64,000 bases of DNA from Larus michahellis (Eukaryota > Chordata > Aves > Charadriiformes > Laridae): contig NC_133896.1 of NCBI RefSeq assembly GCF_964199755.1, positions 71,210,642 to 71,274,641 on the forward strand, given 5' to 3'. The position numbers and the translations under genes were made by a program. Positions 49,301-61,300 of this stretch are shown here, one piece after another. The first letter of the stretch is position 1; each line of letters opens with the position of its first letter. The notes under the pieces were generated by a model. The model did no database searches. It was not told the DNA's origin and saw only the letters and a list, made by a program, of their open reading frames with translations.

Positions 49301-52300
49301 TAGCACAAACTTAACTACAAAATACAGAATAACACAATATTTTACCCTGCCAAGAAAATCAATCATAGTTATATCCCTCCAAGCATTGCTCTGAAGTTAG
49401 GAAAACTCTGTTCCTCTTAATTAAGATGAAAAGTACTTTGGCCAAAGTCTTTGTTTAGTCTTGTTCCATTATCAAAGCAAGCAAAGCAAAGGTTGCTCTA
49501 CATTGAAGCAACTGAAATTTTACCAGGGTCTTATTTCTTAAACTGAGGTACTACGTGACTTGTGAGCTAATCGGTGGTATTAGCCACCAAAGATCTGATG
49601 GTATTAATAATGTTTACATTCTATTAAAGCTTTTGAAGGCAAATTCTCATCTGAAAAAATAACAGGGATTGCCTGCTTGTGTCTCTTAAACTACTCAAAG
49701 TTCAAGTGCATTAATTGTTCTGGGGCTATGTCCCATGAGGAGCAATAGGAGTCTACTGGCACAGAACTCCTGAATAATACAGCTCTCTGGATGTGAAAGG
49801 CAGTGACACAGCCAAAGCCAACAGCACCATTAGGTATCTTGGGTATGGGTTCAAATGCTCTCCCACCCTCCAACAGAGCAACAGAGCGGGACCTCAGAAT
49901 AAATACTCCCACTTCAATAGAGTGGGACCACAAAAACCATGCCTGTGAAACATGACCAGATACCTGTTGTTGCTGCTGTTGATCAAGATGAATGTGGTAT
50001 ATGTTCTGGTCTATAACATGATGTTACGAATATATGTGACCCTATTATCTGGAAGTTTGGCCTTCCCTGTTCAAAGAGGACTCCATTCTTTCCCAGAATT
50101 TTTCCTTACTATCTCTCCATATCAGATGGAAAGAAAAAGAAGCAAAGATTTTTGGCCTTCAAATCACTTAAAGAAAAGAAACACAGAGGAAGAGACACTG
50201 CCTATCAGGAAAAACACTGAGCCCTGAGGAGCACTGCCAGTCTATCTGCATTCAGATAATCAGGGCATGATGTGCGAATGTGACTGGATACTGGGTGCTT
50301 CCTGCCTGCTGAAAAATTTTGAACAAAGCAGTTTGAACCCTGATGGAGCAGCAGATTTCCATGGCAGATAATCACTAATTAGTTAAAAAAATAGGTAAGT
50401 TTAATTTGACTATTAAGAAGAAAAATACATCCAATTTTTACACTCTCTTTCAGAAGTAGTATTTAATTTTAAGTCTCTACATGATAAATGTAAAAATACC
50501 TTTTCTATTATAAGTGCTTAAAAATGTTTTAGTGTGGACAGAACTTTACACCTAATTTCATTAATAAATCCAGAAGAAAAGAAAATAGGGGAATGGCAAC
50601 TCTTCAAAATTTCCCTGATAGACTGGTGGATTGTGGAAAGAAATATCTAACTGTCCTTCATCATCAGGAACTGCTGTCAGTGATCTCCTTGCATATCTCC
50701 AGGACCGCCTTGAGACCAACAAAGCAGTTGTGCAAGTTTATCTTAAATCTATTGTGGTATTGAGCACAAGAATTGAATGTGAAAAATGCAGGTGGAGTTT
50801 AGGATGGGAGCACAGGGAAGGGTTGATTTTAGTTGGATACTAAAGTGTGCTCCAGATTGGAGTGTCTTGTAAGAATCAGGAAAACTCCAAAACCTTGAAC
50901 TAAAAAATATTATTTCAAAATATATTGCTCTAAGTAATTTTAAAGCCTACCTTTTAAATTTAGTCTCTATTTTAAGATAACATATTCCTTCTTTTTAAAA
51001 AAAAAAAGCTGGCATACATCTATGTTTTTTAAATTCAATTGAGACAAAAGTTACCTTTGCCTTTTTTCGAGGCGGAGCTGGAGGTTTTTGTTCACTTTTT
51101 CTTTTTGAGGAATCATTTCTTGGGAAAAGAGGGGCTCTTTCATCACTCTCATCTTCATCAGACATATTTTCAAGGTCAGAAATTTCCCCTGTCTCACCAT
51201 GACTGTCAAGATTTCTTCTGAGCATACCTTCCTCAATTGTTCCAACTTTTTTATTTTTTACAAGAATTTTGAATTTTAATGCCTGTAAAAAAGAAGTTAA
51301 ACAGTAGTAACTGGAATTATTTATGGCGTAATTGTAGGTTTTCATATCTAGATATTGTTTAACCCACATTCAAAGCTGTTTATTAAGTATAATGAAGTAA
51401 GGTAACACAATGGAGTGAAGATAGATATTGGTGAGACAGAAGTCAAAAGCAAGAAAAAGAAACAGAATCTGATGATCAAAGCACACGATAGAATGTGAAT
51501 ATCTAACCCCATGACAAGAAAAAATTATCTCCACCACACAGATACACAGATGATGAAACTGTGAGCAAGATTAAGATAGAAAGCTAAGTAAGTGTCAGAG
51601 GTGATGGCCAGGTAAATCATAGGAGATATATTTTTTTACTCTGCATTAATTCATTTTTATATATAGATTTACAGACATATATCTGATATTAATTTGAAAT
51701 TTTCTTTAGCTATCATTGCAGCTGCTAGAAATTTGTTGCCCTATTTGATTAGTGCATTTGTGCTCAACTGTCTAGGGTATGTACCAAATTAAAAGTTTTG
51801 TTATGTCATTATACAGTGGATCCTACTGGTTTTACCTGGTCAGAGAAATTAACAGTTTGGTAATCTGTTGCCTAAGCCTTTTCTCTATTTTTAAATGGGT
51901 ATGTTTCAACTTCCGTAATAAAAAATGTAGGAAAGAAATTCATTAAAGTTTGCAATTTCTAGTAAGATGGCTTTCATCTATGCATCTGAATCCTATGAGT
52001 ATAAATTTCCCTTAGATTTATGAAATAATACTCACAGTAAAACAGCTATTACATAGCAGACATTCATCTCTACCTCTCTACACAGGAACTACGAGTGAGT
52101 AACAGGACTTACTTAGGTTCCTGGTTAAAGCAATCCACAAAAATAGTCCTTAAGTTTCATATGCATTTGTGAAAAGGAAGACCATACTGCTGGGAAGGTT
52201 ACAGAAACAAGGAACAAATACTTACACATTAAATAAACGATAACTGAAATACTGTATTTTAAAGTATCTGTCAAGTAAATATGAAAAGCATGGATAATAG

Positions 52301-55300
52301 AACCATATATATAAAACCAAAGCTTTATAATAGAAACTAGAGCTGTGGACAAAGAAATAGACATTCCATTTATTTACATTGTAGCTTCCATTGCTGATAG
52401 TCCCTTTTATCACTTCAGATCTTGTATTAGTATTTTGTCAGTGTGGAAGTAGAATGAGATATCCTGTGCTTAATATCTATCAATGCCATTCTACTGTAAG
52501 ATTTGATTAGTCTCTCTGCACTGGTGACTCAGAATAAGGAAGCCTTTTAACATTTCCTTCATTTCTTATTGATGCACTAAATTTTTTTTCTGTGATATTT
52601 TTAGAAGAGTTTCAATATGAGTAATGCTACTCATATTTTAAAGAGTTCTGAATTTTCCTTTGCGTATTCACAGTTCCCAATATTTAAAAGCAATTATATC
52701 TGCTTTTGGTCTTGTATTTTGCTATTCGTAGGTAAGATTTAATTCTATAAATTAAAAAAAAAAAGACCTACAAGGGAAGGAAAACCTTTCTATGGATATA
52801 TTACTGCCTCCTACCTGTAAACTTCGTTTAAGTAAAAAAAACTATAGTCTGTGGCATCACATAAAAATGGGCCATGAAGTTTTAAGTCAGATAGTTTCTA
52901 AATTTCTGTTTATGAACGGTTGGCAAGATGTAAATACCCTGAGGTAGGATAAACATTTCAAACATTTCTTTTTTCTTTTTTTTTTCTATAAAGATAACAT
53001 TCTAAAATCACAGCTGTCTTTTCAAAAACAATTACAGAAAATACTCTAGCAAGAAGAAATTTTGCTATTTTTTGGCCAGAAGCAAATTACAATAATAGTT
53101 CACCCAAATCACTGAGAGATAACCATGAACTGAAAAAGACATACTACAGATATTAAGTCTGTGCTTCAAACAGATCTTCAAAAAAAAGTATGACAAATGT
53201 ATTGTTACACAATCACTGACTACGTGAAATTTGAGTTCTTTAATTGGTAATCAGCAGCGCTAAACACGAGGCATATTTTGGTACAAATGCCTGATTCTTT
53301 TAAGCAGATAATGAGCTGGAAGTCTGAACATTCACTATAACTTCTCTTTTCTAGTTTAAATATAAAATACAGAATATTTTTAAAAATACTTGGTTACTAT
53401 GTATTTATACATAAACTGTAAGCATACTAAAAAATTTAAATGTGTAAAACACAGTAGATCTTCCCTAGAGCATAGTAGGACTTCAAGGCTGGCACAAGCA
53501 AGAGCTTCCAAGTACAATCAGTTGGAACAAATATTCAAATAATTAAATGAACAAAATTTAATTATCGTACTAAATAGGCATTCTGGTTAATGTGATGTAC
53601 GACACAAATCAGAACAGATGAAGTAATACAAGACTCCAAGACAAAATCATGAGCACTTTGGAATGGATCATGCAAGCCCACTTACTGACCAATTAAAGCA
53701 AAAAAGGACAAAATTCAGTCCTCAGAAATGTAGAGAACAAACCCTGGATTTGGGTCATGAGTATTAAAAAGAGAAGAGCTTCGCCTGTTTAAATTGAACA
53801 TGTTCTTCTCTCTGCTTCTCTCCTGACCAACTGTAGGTGCTTAGTAAGAGGAATATCAAATCCTAAAAACATCGCTAAGGAACAAGATTAAAATCAGTTT
53901 AAAGTTTTACACCATTTTCTATTTCAAGAATTATATTACCGTCTTAAATACTGATACAGGGTAAAGATGTGACACCTTCCATGAAGTCTAACATAGGGGA
54001 AGATTTGGAGGCATTGACAGAATTTATCTTGAATGACAATAACAGGGCACTATTGTTAAGTACAACTGGTAAAAAAAACCCTACCACCAGCATTCTTCAA
54101 TGATTCAAGAGAATCACGCTTAGTGAAAGTGTGAATGGATGTCTTTGTGGCAGCCTTATAAACCAGAGCTATTGAGATACTTCAAATCAATACTACCAGT
54201 AATGTCTGAGCTCTAGTTAAATAGATATTAATTGTATCAGGAGCACCCTTTTAGCTATCCCATAACAAGCTTTCATATGATACAGTTATCCAGTGAGAAG
54301 TCCCCTACATTGAAAATTCCAGTTCTGTGTTGTGCTCTGTAGTAGACACAAAATAGACACAAAATCTGTCTAAATGCCCTTTTATTAAAAATACAAAAAA
54401 GCAAAACATGCCTAAAGAAGGAAACTGGGAGGGGTGGCATCGGCAGACTAATTTTCTGGATGAAGTGAAAACCTGACACAATCCTGGGTGAAACGTATGT
54501 GTTCTAAGAAACACTCCTTAAAAACAATTTTGCAAGGTGTTATTTCTCACTCATCTAACAGAAAGAGTCCCACTCAGGAACCAAACTTTAAAGATAGGAT
54601 CAATTTGCTAATGGCTCAGAGGCTTGACTTATTATAACTGTTGGCAGTAAGGTTAGATCCCGTTGAAAACAGGACCCTTAGCTGGCAATGCCTCGTCCTG
54701 TTTTACCTGAGGACTCCATGGGATGTAAGAGAAATATGAAAACACATATGGTTGACTTTCCCAACCATGCAATCAAAAAGACATCTGACAGTAGTCTTGG
54801 AGAAAAGTTCTAGTGCAGATGATTTTGCATTTCTTAGAGACTTTTAAGGCTAAAAAATGGGGTGTAACTGATCTGCAAATACGTTGCAAATAACTGTTAA
54901 CCAACCTGCTGCTCATGGTTCAAGAATGTAGGAACTCAGAGCCCCAGAGTAGCAAGGGCCAGCAGGTGAACAAGGTGATCGAGGAGCTGAGGATGACAGC
55001 AGGGCAGGCATGGGGCAATGATCGCACCAACTAGGGCAACAGTAAGACAAGTAGAGCAGGTCTGGCAGTGGTAGGCAAGTTCAGGAAGCAGTCCAGCGAC
55101 TGCCAGACAAGTCACGAGGCAGGTCCAAAGTCAAACCAGGAAGCCATATCATATGCATACAGAATGGCTGAGTTTGGAAGGGACCCCTGGACACCACCTA
55201 GTCCAACCCCCTTGTTCAAAGCCAGGTCAATAAGAGTTAGGGCTGTGTCCAGTCAAGTTTTGAGTATCTCCAAGATGGAGACTCCATAATCTCTCTGGGC

Positions 55301-58300
55301 AACCTGCTCCAGTGCCTGACTACCTTCACAGTAAAAAATTCTTTTTCTCATGTTTAAACGGAATTTCTTGAATTTCACTTTGTTCCCACTGCCTATAGCC
55401 ATTTCACTGTGCACCACTGAGAAAAGTCTGAGCCCAACCTAAAGAATACAGAAATTTTATGACAAACAATATTGATTTTCTTATTTTTGAGGTCGTCCCC
55501 AAGGCATGCTACATTTTCAACATCTTTCTTCTAATTTTTATAGGTGCTATAGACAGATTGAAAGGCAAAACAGTGGACTGGAAATGTTTTTGACTTGCTA
55601 AGAAGCAAAGGTATTTCTGATGCAAAGACTTGGTCAAGACATTTGCATACACGACTCGTAGGTCAAAAAAATAGGAATGAATCTCATCACTGAAGCAACA
55701 GAATTAGATATGCTAAAGCAGTCTTGATCTTGAATTTCTGAGTGAAAATCTTCATGTCCTACTTTTTCAATAACAAAAAAATAAGACTATAACTCTATAG
55801 AGATATGAGAGAGGAAAATTTGGAGATGGTTAGACTGAAAATTGAATCTTATAGCCACAGGTTAATCAGACCACTAACCTTTTGTCAGATGTTAGAATCA
55901 GTAAGAAGCTATTTGTCAGAGATTACAGACGGCCAGGTATAACCAAGTTTTTAAAGTTTCTCAGTGAGACAGGTCTTTACAGAGAAAAGAAGAAAGTGCA
56001 GTAGCAATATGAATCTCTTAGACATATACTCAAACGTTATATCTAGATGTCAAAGACTGTGGTACTTGGTTCACCCAGACTGGTCCAATCTGTGAAAACA
56101 GTAACTATCCTGGGAAAATAGTAACTGCGTATGAGAAGCTCCTTGTATATTGAGTAGATATGGGTGAAGAAAAAGGTGAACAAGTAGTCCTGGCTATGGG
56201 GTTAGTTCGTTTTCCCCCTAATAGTAGGATTTTAAATGCCCAGAGAGCATGGCGTTGTACTGGAGACCTTCTATGAATCTTTCTCAAGGAGGTTATTAAA
56301 TAGGTCTTTTTATGTAGATAGCATGGCTTTAATAACTATGGGGAAACTTTGCAGATTGTGGCCAGAAGTGCTTCTGAACCACCACATCATAGTAATTGAT
56401 CTTGCACCTGTGTGGTAAACATTGGAGATGACTCATAAAATAACAGTAGTTGCCACTTCAGTTTCAGTTAACAATGCGTCAATATCTCTTTCCAATTTTG
56501 TGATAGGAAACCTGCAAATAATGAGAAATTCCTAAAAAGTTCATGTATATATTATACCAGCACTGTAAGGTAGATTGATGTACTACAATGCAAAATAATT
56601 GAGGAACAAACCTTCATCAAAAGCATCAATGCATTTACATTCTTTTTTGTGTGTTACATTTGAGGCTTACTTGTTTCTTTCAGTAGCTGTCAAACCCATT
56701 AAAGAGGAAAGATTCAGCAGGGTAAGAAAAAATTGATCTCACTTCTAGGATTCTAATATTTTCTAAGTTCATCTACAAATTGCTGCACCAAACACCAGAT
56801 TCTGTCGCTATACCAGCATAATCCAGGAGTGCTGGTGCTTATGCTGGTGCAATCGGCAGAGGTCTCTGGCACCAGCCAGTGATGACAAATATAGTTTGAT
56901 GTGGGAACTGACTCAAAGGACCTGATATTCCAGAGAATATTAAATGAAGTCCATGAAGTCTTTTTTGAAGCACCATAGTGGCCAAGACCGCAAGGAGAAG
57001 ATTTTGTGGTGGGTCTACTGCTTTGGGTGGCAAAATATCTGCATGGGAAGGAGATACTGTAGAGATACTGTAGAACAGACTGGTGAAGCTCAAGAGTGGC
57101 CTCAGTTTATCTCAGTGGATAAGGGGCTTGTGAAAGAATGAAACGTTTTTTGAAAGTCTACGTTTAAGTGAGGAATAAGTATGGAACCCAGCAATGCATT
57201 TTCAGGCAAAAATTCTACAGAGCTGACTTATGAAAAGTCTAAGCTATGGTAATATGGAGTATGAATTCCCTATATCACAGTAAATGTATGGTAAGGGACA
57301 CATTTTATATAAAGTAATATTTTTAAGTATGTGATTCAGTGACTCCATGATTCAGATGCAGTACTTTGATTTTGTGTTTGCTATAGGAAACATATGATCC
57401 TTGGAGATCTATTAGACTGACTGCAGCTATACTTTGAAAAGCTTTAAAACAAACCCTCATGTTTAATACAGTTTATATTTTTTTAATTTGTAGAACAGTT
57501 TTCAAGGTTGCCAAGTGATATTGGACAGTGCGATATAAAAATATAATGCTACAATCTAAAAAAATATGTTGCCTTACTGATAAATTTATTAAGCTATATT
57601 AAATATATTAATGGCAACATTGCTATGAAAATATAACAGTATAGTAATACTTTAGCAAGTCTTTTGGACACACTTCAAAACCTTTTCTTTCCATGACAAG
57701 TCTTTTACAAAATTACATCTCTGTGTGTGTTGTCTTTCCTTATTACAGTGTTTCCTCCCCACATTTTCATTTGCATTGTTACTTTTTCAGTTATTGTAAA
57801 AAAAAAAAGAGGTATAACATCTATCTTAGATATCACTGATAACAGTGACAAGGCTAAATAACTATTTTGTATGCATGCGTGTATTTGTGTTACAAGAGAT
57901 TAAAAAAAGTCTTTTGTCCTTGAAAGAAAATTATGTGCAAAGACTGGAACAATGGGAATTTATTTGTTTTAGTTTGCAATAAAATTTTCAACACCCATCT
58001 AATTGCCTTTTCTGACTTCATATCCCAGGGGTCTCAAGCCACCAGCTGAGAAACACTGCCTTAGGGAAAAAAACACTGAGAAAGAGAGAATGTTTTTGCA
58101 GTAACAGAACTTGATGAAATAGTTCCATCATCATTGTTACTGACAAAAAATGTAGATTCAGTTTTCCATTTCAGTAACGTGTTTAAATTGCAGGAAATTA
58201 ATTCAATCTAAGGAACAGTAAATAAATTAGCAGAAAACAGATATACTAACATGTTTAAAGTGAAGATTTTTTAATCTTGGTTCAAAGCATAATGTTGTTT

Positions 58301-61300
58301 AAAAATTTATACTTCATTTCCTCTTTTAAAACTAAAACACTGGAAGCCTTATTTCAGAGAGAAGGAAGAGAGGAGAGGAGAATCGTTCAGTTTAACATCA
58401 AAATGTTGACTTTACAGGTCAACAGAAACTTTGAAGCTGTTCATTAAAACACAATGTTCTAATAACTTGAATTTTCCAAAATTAAATTAATCAGGTGTTT
58501 GCATAGCTCTCACATTCAGAGTTGAGATTCAGTAGTACTTAGTTCTACAATCTTTGGCAAGTCATTCCCTGTGTATAATCTGCCCTCTTGAAAGGTAGGT
58601 GCTCTTTCTGTGTTTAGACTACCATGTCTCCACCAGAGGACTACTGTGAGTGAACCACGTGTTAGTGGTGAGTGAATTCATGTTAAGCACTTAAAAAAAA
58701 CCAGAGCAATTTCAGTTTTGCTACACAGCTTTTGATACTCAGGTTTATTCAGTGTAAGTAAATATGGTTCAAAATAACAAGACACATTACTACAGCTGCC
58801 AAGTTTCCATATAAAATAAAAAAAAAAAAACACAAACTTCACTTAACTGTATTTGTATATAAGATAAAATAAAACTTTTAATGTATCCAAAGCACCAGAT
58901 GCTGGATCAATGTGAACTGCAAGATGTAAAGCTTTGCAAAAGTGTTAGTATGTTAGCTTTTAACAAATACATGCTTCAGCATTGTACTAAAAAGTTTTCC
59001 TTTAAATAAAATTTTTCTGTATCAATCCACATGATTAAGTTTTGCTTTTTCTGATTTCTTTATCTTTTCATGTGGTTTTTATTGTGTTGGTTAATTATTT
59101 TTTGTTACCACCTGAAGTCTATTTCAGACACCCAATGAGCAGTTTCATAAATTTCATTTCAGAAGAGCAAAAAAAAAAAAAACAACCAACAACCAACCAT
59201 TCCCCCCCCCCCATCTTTCACAGAGAAAAATGCAATGTTACTACCTCAGGAGAAGGCAGTTGAGTCACATCTGTATCACCAATTGTTGAAGTAAGAAGTT
59301 TGTCACCTAGAATATCTTCTAAATATTCTGCCATTACTTCCTGTTGCTTAGGGCTGCAGTGGTTCTCCAAAGACAGTACAACTGGATAGTCAGATGCCTG
59401 GAAATATATTTTAAAGGTTTTAATTACTAATAAATAAAAAAAAAGGATTACTTGATTTCCCAAAATATCTTACAAAAGTCCCCTTGGTAATCTGTGTTTT
59501 GCTTTATTTTCAAAACTTTCAGAATATAGGTCAGTTGTTTCAGGTTAATAACACAATAAAAAAGCTCACAATATTTTTGTTAAAGAGAAAGTATAATTGA
59601 AAAATTGAAAAAAATGCATCCTCAGGAAGTTAAGGGGGCGGTTAAAACAGGGCTAGACATACATAGAGATTAAAAAAACAAAACAAGCAAAAACAAACAA
59701 AAAAACCCCACCCAAAACAAACCACTAGGGAAATCAAATGAAGATCAGTTAAGAAGGACACAATACTTCATTGGAGAAACCAGGTAGCATTTGTGCTGAT
59801 CTTTGAAAAGTGCATACTGAAGTGTATTTGTCCAATAATCCATAGAAGATAATTTATCAGAGGCATTTAACGTACTGATTAATGTTTGATATAAAGAAAG
59901 TAGAGAGAAAATAAGTGTTAAATTAGACAAAAATCAGGCGGATTCAATTGCACAGGGCAGAGTACAACCTGGAAGCAAAAAGCAGAATTTCTTACAGAGT
60001 TAATGGCTCAGCTGATACACAGAGCTTTTAAAGAATGATGCATTGGCTACTGTGTGTCTGAAATGGTGTTTCTCAACAAATGAACTTACAAAGTAAAAAG
60101 AGGAATTATAATGTCATCTACCAAAAAAAGGAGGATGGGCTAAAACCTCCCAGACACACCAAAGCATAAAAAATAGTTTAGGATAATTTCAAAGGAAACT
60201 TAAAACATTCCGAATTCTAAAAACATCAATGTTGACAATTTCGGTGTTTTTCAAAATTAAAGAAATCTTCATCTCTTAAAACCTAATATCCGCTATTCCC
60301 AAGAAGCTCTTTCTTTTGAACCTAAAGGTTATATCACAACTATGTCACACAACCGAAATTCTGTTGACTAAGTCATCCCAGCAGGGAATTATCACATTGG
60401 GTATATGAACAACGTGTATACAGTCACACACATAATGCTGGCCTGAATACAAGGGTTATTTTAATAGTTGTTCAGGACTTGATTTGAGCAGGAGTTTTGC
60501 CAGAAACCTATACAAAAGACTGAGACAGTGCCAAAAGCTCTCCAGCTTTCGCTGCTTTGCCAGAGATAGGCAGAAACGACATTGCCCTAATGAGTCGTCT
60601 GACAAAAAGAGAGCAGTAGGTAGTAACCTTTATCAAGCATTGAATTCAAAATGAAAAGGGAGGGAATGGAAAACTGAGTAAATCTCACACTCAGCTACAA
60701 TCTAACATTTTTCTCCATTTCATAAACTGAAGCGTAGGATATAAGACAGACTGATAGCAACAGAGGAATAACTGAAGTAAAAAAAATGAAAAGATATAAA
60801 GGAGTAAAACATCAGACTGATTCTGAAGTAGTTTTTCACTTTATATTCAGTCCTTGCTTAAATGACCTCAATAAATGACCTAACAACCTGAGTAAGACCT
60901 TCTGAATTTCTTGCACCAAGTTTGGCTTATGTTCATTATAAGAAAAATACATTTACTGTTCCTTAAATAAAATTTTAAAAAGATATTAAGAACAGATAGC
61001 ACAATTTTCCCGTAATTTATTTCAACAATGCCCACTGCCACAAGCATTGTCTCTGTTTCATTTTTTTTTACCCTGGAGAATCACTGACAATAACCATGTC
61101 CATGGGCTTTGTTAAAACCACCATCGCATTTTAACCACCATATATATAGATAGATATACATACCACAAATGCATACTTGTCTATCACTTGAATTACAGAA
61201 TGAAACAGAATTTTGCTAGTTAAAGTGTGACCATGATACACAACAGGTTCATTGTTTGAGCCATCCCAGCAGTCAATTTCCAGGCAACGACATCCTTTTA

